A DNA stretch of 64,000 nt from DASXZH01 sp963829965 (GTDB taxonomy: Bacteria; Armatimonadota; Fimbriimonadia; Fimbriimonadales; Fimbriimonadaceae). A program made the translations under genes and the position numbers. A model generated the notes under the pieces. The model did not search any database. It saw nothing but the letters and a program-made list of their open reading frames with translations, and had not been told where the DNA came from. Within the stretch, counting starts at the first letter, position 1. The number at the start of each line of letters is the position of its first letter. This document shows, piece by piece, positions 27,248 to 37,909 of this stretch. Where the stretch lies: positions 26,871-90,870 of the forward strand of contig CAWHLK010000043.1 of assembly GCA_963829965.1 (NCBI GenBank). The letters are read 5' to 3'.

Positions 27248-28727
27248 TCACTTAGTTTTTCTCGTAGCCTTGGACCTTCTCGTTCGCAAATGTCCCCGCA
27301 AGCAAAAGCCAAAAAACCCAAAGGTGAACAGACCCGCCAGCCAAGGAAACAGCGGTCGAAATGGATTCTTCAGCGGAGATGCCTCAATCGGCACGTTGAC
27401 GATAAGGTCTTCGCTTGCCCTAAGCGGCAACCTTCCAAGCTCTCTTCCCTTTTGATCCACCGCCAGCGTATAACCAGCGACGCCGACCGCACGACTGGCA
27501 GCCCCGTCTCTATAGCCCTCCAAGTGGCCGCAGAGGCGAGTTGTTGGGGTGCATTGGTTCCCATATACCAATCGTCGATAGACATGCCGGCTAACAGCTG
27601 GGCCCCCTTTTCAGCCTGCTTGTGAGCGACATCATAGAAAAGGCCTTCAAAGCAGAGCATGGGACCCACCGTAAGGCTGCCAAGATGCAGAGGCGTCACG
27701 TCTTGGCCGGGAGTCAAGTCGCCACCTGGAAGGTTGAACTTGTCCAGAAAGGGCAGCAGCCCCCGGCCGGGCACATATTCACCAAACACTACCAACCGCG
27801 TTTTGTCCGCATAGCTCCAATTTTGGCCATCGTAAAGAAACGCAGTTTGATATGACGGGTTGGAGCCTCTCTGTCCGCCGAACAGGATCGGCAGATCGTG
27901 CCGCAAGGGGAAGGGAGGGTTGGGCGGGAAATTCGGTGGCCCCAATCACCCCTTCCGGCAACACTAAAAGCGCCGCATGCGCGGCCTCGGCCGAAGACTC
28001 CAACGAATCGATCCTGCGGGCCAGTTCGGCATCGCGAGTTTGCCGATCGCCAAATGCCATATCAAAGCCAGGCTGTCCAATCGCTATGGGTACCTGCTTT
28101 GCAGCTACCGGCCTCAAATACCAGCCGATGGAAAGCATTGGAAACACGCAAGCCACAATCGCATAGCCGGAGCGAATCCGCCGTTGCAGAAGCAAGCACA
28201 CAACGACCACGTTCACAAGGCAAACCCAAGCGCTCACTAAATACTGAGTGCCGAAAAACGCCAATTGCGTCCAACGCAGGATAGCGCGCCAATGGAGTGG
28301 ACAACAAAAACCAGGGAAAAGCCAGGCCGGGAATGAACGAGCGTCCTATTTCCACGCCCGCCCACACGAGAGGAATCGCCCATACGTAGCCTCGCAAGAA
28401 AGCTCCTCGAACAAGCACCCCAATGAAAGCGAAATAGAATGCGCCCAGAAACCCGCACAAGACCCAGGGAACCAATGAAAGGCCGAAGCTTCCAGTCCAT
28501 TTTTGGACCAGAGAAATGACCCAAAACATCTGGCCCAAAACCACTATCGCTCCCAAAAGGTAGCTCGTCCAAAAAGCGGACCTTAAGGATGCGCGGTTTA
28601 GAGCCAAGAACCAGGGGACCAACGCAACAAAAACCAGCACCCTGACGTTAAAGGGTGGGAAAGCGAGTAAATAAAGAAGCGCGCTAACTACGGAGGCAAG
28701 CGGGAGACTAATCGGCCGCTTGACCAG
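27248..28727 (-). pseudogene. lnt: Apolipoprotein N-acyltransferase, three apparent frameshifts
   Basis: The last enzyme of lipoprotein maturation, transferring an acyl chain to the N-terminal cysteine at the inner membrane. Membrane segments (FWTSYLLGAIVVLGQMFWV and others) precede a nitrilase-like domain with the catalytic triad: Glu in LVLPEG, Lys in ADKTRLVVFGEYVPG, Cys in MLCFEGLF. The protein is spread over three frames with shifts near 28255, 27905 and 27485. Joined, the pieces give a full-length, well-conserved protein. No ATG precedes the first hydrophobic segment; a CTG near 28727 or an ATT near 28712 are candidates, so the start is unresolved. The abundance of lipoproteins here makes loss of Lnt unlikely and favours sequencing error. 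Confidence 0.75.
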
Positions 28728-29644
28728 AAGTCTTGTCCTTGATTACGGCCTCTGTATGCACGGTCTCGTTGCCAACTTTTGCATCCAGGCCAATTTGCTT
28801 CGTTCCCTTCGTGGGGCCCCATGGCTTGAAACCTATGGCCATTACGTGGATAGTCCCTGATTGCTTTGAACCAATGGTAAACGGACTATGCCACTTAGGA
28901 TCGTTTAGAGATCCGTCATAGGGCCTTAGTTCGAAAGGATTCATTCCATTGACCTTCAACCAGAGTTTTCCGTTGGTTAAGGAGCCTTGCATGTCGTTGA
29001 CAACAACGACATCGCCCACCAAGTGAGTCACCCCTTTGCGATCCTGAACCAGCGAAAATTTGACGGACTGCACAAAAAAGGTCAAGTTATCAGCGTTTGA
29101 AGCAGCCAGATCGTCGCCCGAGTTGCCGCCGATGGGATACAGCTCAGCCTTTAGGGTGGTCGGATTCATATCGGCCCCCTGCGTCCACATTCGGTGCTGA
29201 GTTGCCAATCTGGGACGCATAAGGTTGCAGAGAACCGCCGGCGCCTCGCGTTCCGTAGTTGGCAGGAGATGGCAACTCCGCCCCGCGATTTCCGGACGGC
29301 GGATAACTGGTTAACGTCACTGCGTGGCTTTGGGGCGCACCATACTGAGTGGGCTGCACCGTCCAACCCATGTCCTGTGCTGAGCTGCCGGGACCAGGTC
29401 CATTTCCGGCGCCTAACCGAGGTCTCGAGTGTGAAAATCCTAATACGGCAAGCCCTAAAATGCAAACGATGCCAAAGATCGCGTAGTAGGGCGTCGGGCT
29501 CGCCTCGTCATCCGTTTTCAGGAAATGGTAATCGCCGCGCTGCTTATTATTAAATACCGAAGGCTTGTCATCGAACGGCCTCTTGCACCATACGCAAGAA
29601 CCAACCGAGTCGCTCTCCATCTGGCACCAATTGCAATAAGGCAT
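28708..29644 (-). pseudogene. Zinc-ribbon membrane protein with C-terminal beta domain, probable frameshift
   Basis: The upstream piece (29144-29644) starts with a zinc ribbon (CNWCQ...CVWCK), then one transmembrane helix (YYAIFGIVCILGLAVLGF) and a Gly/Pro/Ser-rich linker. The downstream piece (28708-29220) encodes a 130-residue beta-rich domain without a signal of its own. The frames overlap around 29150-29165, and the linker could pass into the second by a one-base shift. Alternatively a separate gene starts at the ATG at about 29167. The single-gene view explains how the beta domain leaves the cytoplasm. Shine-Dalgarno GGAG precedes the ATG at 29644. Function unknown; same strand as lnt and slightly overlapping it. 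Confidence 0.55.
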
Positions 29645-29830
29645 GGATTTTGCTCCGTCTTAAAAAAGAGACTTACAGGAATCTCTTTCGGTTCCTTATT
29701 CTACGGAGTTTATATGCAAGAAAGCAAAAAAATGAAGATGGAGGGAGCAATTCCATGCCCCGACCTCCGTTTCCACTATCCCTAGTGTCTCCACCAACGT
29801 AGAGTTATACGAATAATGGAGCCTAATTGT

Positions 29831-30693
29831 TCATTGGTCCTTGCTGTAGACGACCTTTGCCTTGGCTTGAATATCCTTATAGATTTTGCCCTCAGTCTCG
29901 GCCAGGAAGCGCTTCCTCAGGTCGTCAAGATCGGCTCCGGTGACCTCCGCTCCGTGCGCCTCCACCTTGAAAATCTGTATTGCAGCCGGCGTCTCGACCG
30001 GTTTTGAATACTCACCAACCTTTAGCTGATTCAACGCGTCTCGAGCGCTTGGAGGAAAGGCGTCCATCGGTCTCCAACCGATGTCGCCATCGTTCTTGAG
30101 AACGTTCGGATCCGTAGTGACCGAGGTCAGTATGCTGTGCCAGGAGCCGCCTTTCTGCAACTGTCCATAAGCGTCAAGCGCTTTAGCGCCCTGGGTTTTC
30201 ATTAGATCGGGCTTTTTTCCGGGAGTGTCAAAAACCAGGGTGGCAACTTTCACCCACTCTTTCGGCTTAAAGTCCAGCATGTCGATTTTCTCCAACAATA
30301 GGAGGGTTTTCATGTGCAGAAAGAGTCTTGCTCCCGTGTAGGAATGCGCCGCCAGCATATCGTCAATGGTCTTGCCAGGAGGGACGGTGTTCTTCATCTG
30401 GTCGTACATCTGCTCCAATCTCTGGTTAACCTCATCGTCGGTTACCGTGACCTTGGCGGCGTCGGCGGCCTGCTTCAAGATTTGGTATTGAACGAAGTCT
30501 TCTTCGATTTGGTGGTGGAAGATCTGCCAAACCAAAGGTTCGACCTCGCCCGCCTTAATTGACGCCCGTTAACCGTCGCAATCACGTCGTCGGAAGCAGG
30601 AAGTTTTGGCGGTTCTGTTGATGGCAGAGCCGGCAAGGGCCTGACACCACTTTGCGCGAATAGCGCGATCGCAAGAATTGGCAAAGCAATCAT
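29831..30693 (-). pseudogene. SurA/PpiC-type peptidyl-prolyl isomerase, one frameshift
   Basis: A periplasmic foldase. The signal peptide region (MIALPILAIALFAQSG) and the SurA-like start DDVIATVNGR lie in the first frame (30475-30693). The remaining protein, from IKAGEVEPLVWQIFHHQIEEDF onward, is in another, so a one-base shift lies near 30560. The parvulin domain is seen as ILTSVTTDPNVLKNDGDIGWRPMDAFPPSARDALNQLKVGEYSKPVETPAAIQIFKVE. ATG at 30693 is preceded by GGAG. It follows the MoxR gene on the same strand after 12 bases. Confidence 0.75.
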
Positions 30694-30705
30694 TGTTCTT
30701 CTCCG

Positions 30706-31653
30706 TCAGCGGGGCACAACTTGAGCATCTAACAAGGCCATGAGCACTCGATCCGCAGTTAACCCCTCCACCTCAGCTTCGGGGCGCAGCAAAATACGAT
30801 GCCGAAGCACGGGCAGACTTAGTTCCTTGACGTCATCAGGGATAACAAACGCTCGCCCCCTCAGTGCCGCCATCGCTTTCCCACAGTTGAGAAGCGCAAT
30901 TCCGGCCCTTGGGGAACCGCCCACCAAAATATCGTTAGATCTTCGGGTCGCCTTCACAATTTCGTAAATGTAGTTAAAGATCTTGTCTTCCACCACCACT
31001 TGGGCAACTTCACGCTGCATATCCGCCAACTGCTGAGATGTAACCACAGGCTGGATTCCAGCCGCCTCCAAGCTCTGAGGACGGAAACCGGCGTGGTGCC
31101 TCTTCAAAACGTCCACCTCCGCCGATTCGGTTGGATAATCGACGAGAACCTTCAGCAGAAAACGGTCTTGCTGAGCTTCGGGCAGAGGATAGGTGCCTTC
31201 AAAATCGATCGGGTTCTGTGTTGCGAAAACGATAAAGGGGGGTGGCAGTTGCTGTGGTTCGCCGTCGATTGTGGTACGCCGCTCTTCCATCGCTTCGAGA
31301 AGGGCCGCTTGCGTTTTGGGGGGCGTGCGATTGATCTCGTCCGCAAGCAGAATGTTCACAAAAATCGGGCCCTTGCGAAGCGCGAACTCCCCCGTTTTTT
31401 GGTCGAAAATCGTGGTGCCGATGACGTCGCTCGGCATCACGTCCGGTGTGAACTGAATGCGCCCGTAGCCCAGATCCAAGCTCCGAGCAAGAGTTCTCAC
31501 AAGCAAAGTCTTTGCGACTCCGGGAACTCCTTCCAAAAGCACATGCCCGTTTGCCAAAACAGCAATCAGCACCTGCTCAATCACCGCTTCCTGGCCCGCA
31601 ATCGCTTTTGAGATTTCAGTTTTTATGTTTTCAGCGAGATCCGCAACGCTCAT
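30706..31653 (-). CDS. MoxR-family AAA ATPase
   Basis: A 315-residue chaperone-like AAA+ ATPase. Walker A GVPGVAKT, Walker B LLADEINRTPPKTQAALLEAMEER, sensor FATQNP and the C-terminal lid (VGGSPRAGIALLNCGKA) are all present. MoxR proteins help assemble or activate enzyme complexes and usually sit with DUF58 and von Willebrand proteins; here only the isomerase gene follows, which is unusual. A TTG seven codons upstream (31674) could also start translation, but the ATG (MSVADL) is the family start. Confidence 0.92.
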   Translation of the reverse strand: MSVADLAENIKTEISKAIAGQEAVIEQVLIAVLANGHVLLEGVPGVAKTLLVRTLARSLDLGYGRIQFTPDVMPSDVIGTTIFDQKTGEFALRKGPIFVNILLADEINRTPPKTQAALLEAMEERRTTIDGEPQQLPPPFIVFATQNPIDFEGTYPLPEAQQDRFLLKVLVDYPTESAEVDVLKRHHAGFRPQSLEAAGIQPVVTSQQLADMQREVAQVVVEDKIFNYIYEIVKATRRSNDILVGGSPRAGIALLNCGKAMAALRGRAFVIPDDVKELSLPVLRHRILLRPEAEVEGLTADRVLMALLDAQVVPR

Positions 31654-31811
31654 ATGCACCACCGCATCGAGCAAATCTGATGCGAACTCGGAAATCGTAC
31701 CCGACTAACCCAGTTAAAGAACGACCTGAAAGCGCTGGAATTGGCGCGCCAAGTTTCCGGCCCGTCGCTCGTCACTCGTCGCCTGTCACCCGAATCGAGT
31801 AACTTAATACA

Positions 31812-33893
31812 ATGCTTCTGGGTGTGGTGATCGCTGTCGTCCAAATGCGGCTGGTGACGGCCAGCATTGACACCGGAACAGTCCTTAATAGCTTCCGGCC
31901 GGAAAGTGCCTTTGGAGGCTGCATCGACGGGCAGGACAAAGGCGATGTCGCCCGGTCGTTTTTGCCCGAAAACGTAAAGCTTATGCGCACCGCCGGGCTC
32001 CGGTCCTTGTCCTACCGCCTGCGAACAGAACTTGCTTGCGAGGCATTTCATTGGAATCCTCGAGGGACTTGGAGCGATCCGGCACGCCAATGCGGCTATT
32101 GGATCTCTAACAAGGAAAGCCCGAGTCCGATTCTTGAAGCCTACGGCTATCGATTGCCTCGCAGGGGCGACACGATCGACCAAGCAAACAACGACGGATA
32201 TTCCCGACTCGATGATGGGAGCCTTAACACCTTTTGGAAGAGCAATCCCTATCTCGATCCGGCGTACTCCAAGGATCTGGAATCCGAACACCCCCAATGG
32301 GTTCTGGTGGACCTTGGGCATCCGGCCAAGGTCAACACTTTGATCATTTATTGGGCCGAGCCTTACGCAGTTCGATATCGCGTCGAATTCTGGCTAGGCG
32401 ACAACAACCAGAAGGGCGCGGACGCCGACGGCTCTTGGGAACCGGCCTGCCGGTTGAACGATCATGGCCGCGGAGGAACTGAGACCGTCGCTTTGGAATG
32501 CAGGGCCCGAGTCCGGTTCATTCGCCTATGCCTGCTCAAATCCTCACATACTGCGCCGCCGACCGATTACCCTGACCCCCGAGATTCTATGGGGTTCGCG
32601 ATTCGCGAAATTGAGCTGGGCCGAACTCACCATGGCCGCTTTCAAGACGAGATAGTGCATTGCCAAAGCAATTCGCAAACCGTTTTCTATACGTCGTCTA
32701 CGGACCCATGGCATAGTGCTTCGGACATGGACCCCAATGTCGAGCAGCCTGGATTCGATCTCATGAGCCAAAGCGGCTTGACGAACGGCCAACCCGTGCT
32801 TGTCCCGGTTCCCGCGCTGTATGACACACCGGAAAACGCGGCCGCCGAAATCTCTTACCTAAAATCGAGGGGCGTCAAGCTGCGCGGCATCGAAATTGGC
32901 GAAGAACCGGATGGGCAGTGCGTTACCGCCGAAGACTATGCCTGTCTCTACACTCAATTTGCCCGCGCGATTCGAAAGGTGGAACCTGAAGTTCCAATCG
33001 GCGGGCCATCGTTTCAGTCAACGGAGCTCGATTATCTCGCCTGGCCGGAAGGCCCATCAACGGGTCTTTGGATCACAAAATGCCTCGCTTTCTTGCATGC
33101 CCACAAGGCCGCCGATCTGTTCCAGTTCTTAAGCTTTGAGTGGTATCCGTTCGACGAAATAAGAGGAGACCCCGAGCGTCAGCTCCAAGAAGCACCCCTG
33201 CTTCTGCGGGATGCATTGCAGCGCCTGATCGAAGGCGCCGGCGCCCAAATTCCCAGGGTTCTTAGCGAGTACGGGTATTCCGCTTTCGCAGCGCCCCAGG
33301 AAGTCGATTTACCAGGCGCAATCTTGAATCTTGACAGCGTAGGGGAGTTCTTGGAAATGGGAGGCGATGCCGCCTATCTTTACGGTTACGTGGCCAACAC
33401 GCCAATCGCGGAACGCTATGGACTCTACGGGAACCTCATGATGTTCGAAGCGGACAAGTCGGGCGCCGCGCGATTCAAGCTTCCAACCTATTACGCGGCT
33501 AGAATGATGACCGAAGACTGGTGTAGTGATGAGTCTTCACTTCACTCACTTGTTCGAGTTTCGTTGTCCGGCCGGGAGAACAAGAAATTGTCTGCTTACG
33601 CTGTTCGAAGGCCGGATGGGAAGTCCGCGCTGCTGGTTCTCAATAAGAGCAAGGATTCTAGCTGCCAATTGCGAATTGAACAAAATGGCCGGCCTTGGAA
33701 CGAAGTGCAAGCCGTTCAATATAGCCCTAAAAACTATAAATGGCTTGCTGAAGAAGAGAACAGCAGGCCGGACTTCTCAGACCCTCCGGAGCGATTTGCG
33801 CAAAGGGGGTCTCTTACTCTGCCACCGTTTTCAATCACTGTAGTGACACCCGGCGGTTCCCATCCAAGCTCCAGAGAAGCGGGTACAAACTAA
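31812..33893 (+). CDS. Secreted clan-A-type glycosidase with F5/8 type C (CBM32-like) domain
   Basis: A 693-residue protein with a weak N-terminal signal. A discoidin/CBM32-like domain lies at about 125-270 (SRLDDGSLNTFWKSNP, WVLVDLGHPAKVNTLIIYW, RVRFIRLCLLKS). A GH39/GH51-like TIM-barrel follows with candidate acid/base Glu in GIEIGEEPDG and nucleophile Glu in VLSEYGYS, and then a C-terminal beta-sandwich (SAYAVRRPDGKSALLVLNKS). It would cleave a plant or microbial polysaccharide outside the cytoplasm. The specific family is uncertain. The ATG is six bases after TAACTT (31800-31805). The ABC exporter genes follow after four bases, which may be chance. Confidence 0.7.
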   Translation: MLLGVVIAVVQMRLVTASIDTGTVLNSFRPESAFGGCIDGQDKGDVARSFLPENVKLMRTAGLRSLSYRLRTELACEAFHWNPRGTWSDPARQCGYWISNKESPSPILEAYGYRLPRRGDTIDQANNDGYSRLDDGSLNTFWKSNPYLDPAYSKDLESEHPQWVLVDLGHPAKVNTLIIYWAEPYAVRYRVEFWLGDNNQKGADADGSWEPACRLNDHGRGGTETVALECRARVRFIRLCLLKSSHTAPPTDYPDPRDSMGFAIREIELGRTHHGRFQDEIVHCQSNSQTVFYTSSTDPWHSASDMDPNVEQPGFDLMSQSGLTNGQPVLVPVPALYDTPENAAAEISYLKSRGVKLRGIEIGEEPDGQCVTAEDYACLYTQFARAIRKVEPEVPIGGPSFQSTELDYLAWPEGPSTGLWITKCLAFLHAHKAADLFQFLSFEWYPFDEIRGDPERQLQEAPLLLRDALQRLIEGAGAQIPRVLSEYGYSAFAAPQEVDLPGAILNLDSVGEFLEMGGDAAYLYGYVANTPIAERYGLYGNLMMFEADKSGAARFKLPTYYAARMMTEDWCSDESSLHSLVRVSLSGRENKKLSAYAVRRPDGKSALLVLNKSKDSSCQLRIEQNGRPWNEVQAVQYSPKNYKWLAEEENSRPDFSDPPERFAQRGSLTLPPFSITVVTPGGSHPSSREAGTN

Positions 33894-33897
33894 CAAA

Positions 33898-34647
33898 GTG
33901 ATCGAGGTCGTTCACCTCACCAAGGATTACAAAAAATTCCGCGCAGTTGACGACCTTAGCTTGGTTCTCAAACCGGGGGAAATCGTGGGCCTGCTAGGGC
34001 CCAACGGCGCGGGAAAAACCACTGCGCTTCGTTGCATGGCAGGCATTTTGCGCCCAACGCAGGGGACCGTTCTCATAAACGGGCACGATATTCTTCGTGA
34101 TCAGGCAAGCGCCAAAGCAGGCCTCGCCTATGTCCCGGAAGTTCCTTCTCTCTATGAACTTCTTACCGTGGATGAGCACTTGCAGTTCGTCGCCATGTGC
34201 TTCAACGAAATGGATTATTACAAGGAAGTTGGAGACGGATTGCTCAAGCGCTACCACCTTCTTGAAAAGCGCATGGACCTTGTGGCCACGCTCAGCAAGG
34301 GCATGCGACAGAAGCTGGCGGTGGCATGCGCATTCATCCATCGGGCAAACGTCCTCCTGTTTGACGAGCCCGTTATCGGCATCGACCCGGCGGGAGTTGT
34401 GGAAATGAAAGCCGAACTCATCCGGGCGCGAGATGCCGGCTGCTCCATCCTCGTTTCCACGCACTTGCTCGACACCGCGGAAAAACTCTGCGACCGTGTG
34501 GTGATTCTTTCCCGTGGCAAAAAGGTCGCTGAGGGCACCCTTGGTGAACTTCAATCCTTAAGCCACATGGAGGGCGAAAGCCTTGAAGACGTCTTTCTGA
34601 AACTAACCGATGAATCCGTGGAAGCCCCTCCTATTCCTGACCTTTAG
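33898..34647 (+). CDS. ABC transporter ATP-binding protein
   Basis: A 249-residue ATPase with Walker A GPNGAGKTT, Q-loop region, an LSKGMRQKLAVA signature in place of LSGGQ, Walker B VLLFDEPVIGID and H-loop STHLLDTAEKL. It resembles the ATPases of ABC-2-type exporters. GTG start, four bases after the preceding stop. Its 3' end overlaps the permease gene by 38 bases, so the two are translationally coupled and form one transporter. Confidence 0.93.
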   Translation: MIEVVHLTKDYKKFRAVDDLSLVLKPGEIVGLLGPNGAGKTTALRCMAGILRPTQGTVLINGHDILRDQASAKAGLAYVPEVPSLYELLTVDEHLQFVAMCFNEMDYYKEVGDGLLKRYHLLEKRMDLVATLSKGMRQKLAVACAFIHRANVLLFDEPVIGIDPAGVVEMKAELIRARDAGCSILVSTHLLDTAEKLCDRVVILSRGKKVAEGTLGELQSLSHMEGESLEDVFLKLTDESVEAPPIPDL

Positions 34648-36313
34648 GACCACTTTGAACGGCCTGAAGAGGTCTCTCACGTCGCCCATCCGTGTGATTT
34701 ACCTCCTGTTCTTCTTCGGCTACTACGTTTTTCTAATTAACCGATTCGCAGTCATCGTCGCCGGGTCGCCCCACATAACTCTTCCCTCCTCCCTGCAGGC
34801 AAGATTTGCTTTTCCGCCTTTGGATCTCGTGGACGCCATCGCGTTCGCGTTCTTCACTGCAGGCTGGTTGATCATGCTGGTGGCGCTGACATCCAACCAA
34901 AACCCGATGAGGCCCGCGGACGTGGACGTGCTCTTTCCCACGCCGGTCTCGCCAAAAGCTGTTCTGGGCTTTCGGATCGTTCGCGACTATTTCTTCACCC
35001 TGTTAACGCCCTTGTTTGTCGCCCTGCTTGGAATGAGAGCTTCGAAAATGGGTTGGGAGGCTCTGTTTCGCGGCATGCCCCACGCCGAGTACTCGGGTCT
35101 CGTGCTGCGGGCAATGACCGTGAGCTGGCTGCTCATGGCCCTATGCTTCGTCGCCATCGTGCACGCGGTGAATCTGTATGTTAACAGGAGCGATCGGAAC
35201 GGCGACCGAAATCGACTCTTGCTCAACCTGATTGTCTCGGTTTACCTCTTAGCATTTATTGGATTCCTCGTCTACTGGTTCAAACAGTATCCGGGCATTC
35301 AGAGTGCGATTACTTTGGCGGATTCGCCGGTCTTTCGGGCCGTTATGTTTCTGCCAACGTTTGCCTGCGAGCTCACGATGGCGCCATTCCGAGCAGACCT
35401 TAGGGCGGGGGTCCTTGGTGTCTTCGGTCTCGTTTCCGTGATCCTTCTTGGGCTGCGAATAGCCTTTAGCCAGATTGATTGGTTCTATGACGAATGCGCG
35501 GTCAAAGGATTTGCAATGGACACAACGAAGTCCCTGCAGCGAAAAGGAGATATTGCGGGCGTCATGGCGGAGCGGGCGAGAGCCGGTCAATATCGCGTTC
35601 ACCGTAAACCGTTGGCAAGCAAGTTGAACCTACGCGGTGGGTGGGCACTCGTTTGGAAGGAGCTGATCGTTCAGCCGCGCACCCTTAAGTTCTTCATCAT
35701 TTTGATGTTCGTTGTAGAGCTTGGGCTCTCCTTGGCCGCGGCTTTCATGGGCCAGTTGCCCTCGGCCCAAAGCATGCCCGGCGGCATGCTCATGTTCGTC
35801 CAAGGCTCCTTCACGTTCATGATATCAACGGTTATCGGACAAACCGGCTTTAACGAGGTCCTCCGGCGCGTGGACATTGAAAAGGCACTTCCCTTTTCTT
35901 CGTCTGAAATCGTGTTCAAGGAAGTGATTGCGCGTTCCTTGATCGGCAACGCAATCTGCTGGCTCGGAGCGCTCGGTTTTTTCTTGATCAACCCATACGG
36001 ATGGCAATACGCGCTTGCCAGCGCAATTTCCACACCTGCGGCTTGCACCGTGCTCTTGGCCGCAATGTTCTTCGTCACGGTGCTGTTTCCGGATATGGAT
36101 GACTCCACCCAACGCCAGTTTCGCGGAATCGTAACGATCTTCGCCTTTGCCGCGAGCGGGTTTATTCCCCTCCTCGCGTTTGTTGTCCTTGCGATTGCGA
36201 AAGTGCCGATAATCTTTTGTTCGCTTGCCAGCGCGGTAACTAGCTTAGGCGTTACCTGGCTTCTGATTTCCATCTCAGCCAACATCTATAGCTCGTTCAA
36301 CGCAAGCGAGTAG
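34610..36313 (+). CDS. ABC exporter membrane protein
   Basis: A 567-residue polytopic protein with about ten membrane segments (for example VIYLLFFFGYYVFLINRFAV, AIAFAFFTAGWLIMLVAL, LLNLIVSVYLLAFIGFLVYW). It matches the layout of large putative ABC exporter subunits (PxxxP loop LFPTPVSPKAVLGFRIVRD). It overlaps the ATPase gene that precedes it. Substrate unknown. Confidence 0.85.
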   Translation: MNPWKPLLFLTFRTTLNGLKRSLTSPIRVIYLLFFFGYYVFLINRFAVIVAGSPHITLPSSLQARFAFPPLDLVDAIAFAFFTAGWLIMLVALTSNQNPMRPADVDVLFPTPVSPKAVLGFRIVRDYFFTLLTPLFVALLGMRASKMGWEALFRGMPHAEYSGLVLRAMTVSWLLMALCFVAIVHAVNLYVNRSDRNGDRNRLLLNLIVSVYLLAFIGFLVYWFKQYPGIQSAITLADSPVFRAVMFLPTFACELTMAPFRADLRAGVLGVFGLVSVILLGLRIAFSQIDWFYDECAVKGFAMDTTKSLQRKGDIAGVMAERARAGQYRVHRKPLASKLNLRGGWALVWKELIVQPRTLKFFIILMFVVELGLSLAAAFMGQLPSAQSMPGGMLMFVQGSFTFMISTVIGQTGFNEVLRRVDIEKALPFSSSEIVFKEVIARSLIGNAICWLGALGFFLINPYGWQYALASAISTPAACTVLLAAMFFVTVLFPDMDDSTQRQFRGIVTIFAFAASGFIPLLAFVVLAIAKVPIIFCSLASAVTSLGVTWLLISISANIYSSFNASE

Positions 36314-36319
36314 TCCGGG

Positions 36320-37888
36320 CTAAGCTGCGATTCCGCCGGTCTTTCCTTCGATTTGACGATAATGCGTCACGCAGTTGCGGCCGGCTTGTTTGGATGCATA
36401 CAGCGCAGCATCGGCGCGACGGATCAAGGAAGCGGGATTGTCATTGCCGCCCTTATAGGTGGCGGCGCCGAAGCTCGCGGTAATCGCACGGCTGGGCCAC
36501 ACTGCGTCCCCAATCGCTTTTCTAAACCTCTCGGCCGCTTCTTCGGATTGCTCCTGATTGTAGCCCGGCAAGACGACGGCGAACTCTTCGCCGCCATAGC
36601 GGGAAATCGATTCGCCGGTTCTTGCGACGCGGCGCAACGTGTTGGCGACCTCTTTTAGAACCACGTCACCCGCAGGGTGGCCAAAGGTGTCGTTGAACTG
36701 CTTGAAGTTGTCCACGTCCAGCAACAGCACGGAAAGCTCGTGGCCGTTTTCGTGGGTCTCGGTATACACCGCTTCCAGCTCTTCCTGAAACCGGCGGTGG
36801 TTCCAGAGGCCGGTGAGACCATCCGTAATCGCCAGGAGCGCGAGCCGCTCATTGGCGCTTTCCAGTTCGGCCTTCTGCTGCTCGATCTGTCTGGCCGCAT
36901 TCTTGCGCTCGGTGATATCCAGGTTAGCGCTGATCGCACCGAGAACTTCGTTATTGGGGCCGCAGAGCGGAAAGAGGTTGCATACCATGTGGCGCTCTTC
37001 GCCTACTGCCGGGCGAAAAACCCATTCCAAGCTCTCAAACGCTTCGCCTGCAAAAACTCTCTGGACAAGCTCCGGCGCCCAAAAGCCGTCAGTAGTGCTC
37101 TCGAAGGTTTCCCAAACAAACGTGAGGAGGGCCGCGTGGGCGGGGACACCAAAAATGGTTTCCGCGGTTCGATTCCACTCATGCAAAAGGCCGTTCACGT
37201 CGAAGGTAAAGCACGCCATGGGCATCCCGTTGAAGAGTTCCTCGAACCTTCGCGAGGCAACCATGAGGTTGCTGTTGGCTACCTTCAGTTTGTCGCCCGC
37301 CTTCGTCAGCTTTTCTTTCTGAAGCTGAAGGCGTGTTTCCGTCGCGATGATGCGCTTTCCAACTTTGAGTCTCGCAAACAGCTCTTCTCTATCGAGCGGC
37401 TTGGTGAGAAAGTCGTCAACGCCGGCTTCAAAAGCCTCGAGACGGTCGGCCCTCTGGCCTTTTGCACTGAGCAGAATCACGTAAACATAATCGCCGCCGC
37501 GATTACGGATTTCTCCGCAAAGGCTGACGCCATCCATCTCGGGCATCATCCAGTCGGAAATCACGACGCGGTGGTGGTGCTCGTCGAAGAGCTCGATGGC
37601 TTTGACGCCATTCTCCGCGTGATCCACCTCGTGGCCACGGTGCTCCAACACCTTGCGCAAAAGCAAAGCGGACACCGGGTCGTCTTCAACGATGAGAATC
37701 CGCAGTTCGGCTTCTTCTTCTAAATCTAAGGATTCGAACTCCAACTCCACTTCCCGCAAATAGAAATAGCTCCTACCGGACACCGGTCCATCTGGCCCGG
37801 CAGGAGATCGGCTACCCAAGCCCTCCGTGGCTCGACTGCAACCTATAGATGAATACTTGGCGGGCGGGTTGATATCCCAGACGGGCAC
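36320..37888 (-). CDS. Response regulator with PAS and GGDEF domains (diguanylate cyclase)
   Basis: A 522-residue signalling protein. The receiver domain starts at RILIVEDDPVSALLL with phospho-acceptor Asp in SDWMMPEMDG and Lys in TKPLDREEL. A coiled coil, a PAS domain (FEELFNGMPMACFTFDVNGLLHEWN...) and a GGDEF domain follow, with an active GGEEF (RYGGEEFAVVLPG). The inhibitory RxxD site is altered to RTGE, so product inhibition may be weak. It should make cyclic di-GMP on phosphorylation. The first 60 residues look non-native; a later GTG (VELEFES) is a possible true start. Confidence 0.9.
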   Translation of the reverse strand: MPVWDINPPAKYSSIGCSRATEGLGSRSPAGPDGPVSGRSYFYLREVELEFESLDLEEEAELRILIVEDDPVSALLLRKVLEHRGHEVDHAENGVKAIELFDEHHHRVVISDWMMPEMDGVSLCGEIRNRGGDYVYVILLSAKGQRADRLEAFEAGVDDFLTKPLDREELFARLKVGKRIIATETRLQLQKEKLTKAGDKLKVANSNLMVASRRFEELFNGMPMACFTFDVNGLLHEWNRTAETIFGVPAHAALLTFVWETFESTTDGFWAPELVQRVFAGEAFESLEWVFRPAVGEERHMVCNLFPLCGPNNEVLGAISANLDITERKNAARQIEQQKAELESANERLALLAITDGLTGLWNHRRFQEELEAVYTETHENGHELSVLLLDVDNFKQFNDTFGHPAGDVVLKEVANTLRRVARTGESISRYGGEEFAVVLPGYNQEQSEEAAERFRKAIGDAVWPSRAITASFGAATYKGGNDNPASLIRRADAALYASKQAGRNCVTHYRQIEGKTGGIAA

Positions 37889-37909
37889 TCCTACCAGGTT
37901 TTACCGGCG

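Noticed and set aside
36677..37723. 348-codon plus-strand open frame opposite the diguanylate cyclase
   Set aside because: Receiver, PAS and GGDEF motifs on the minus strand account for the region.
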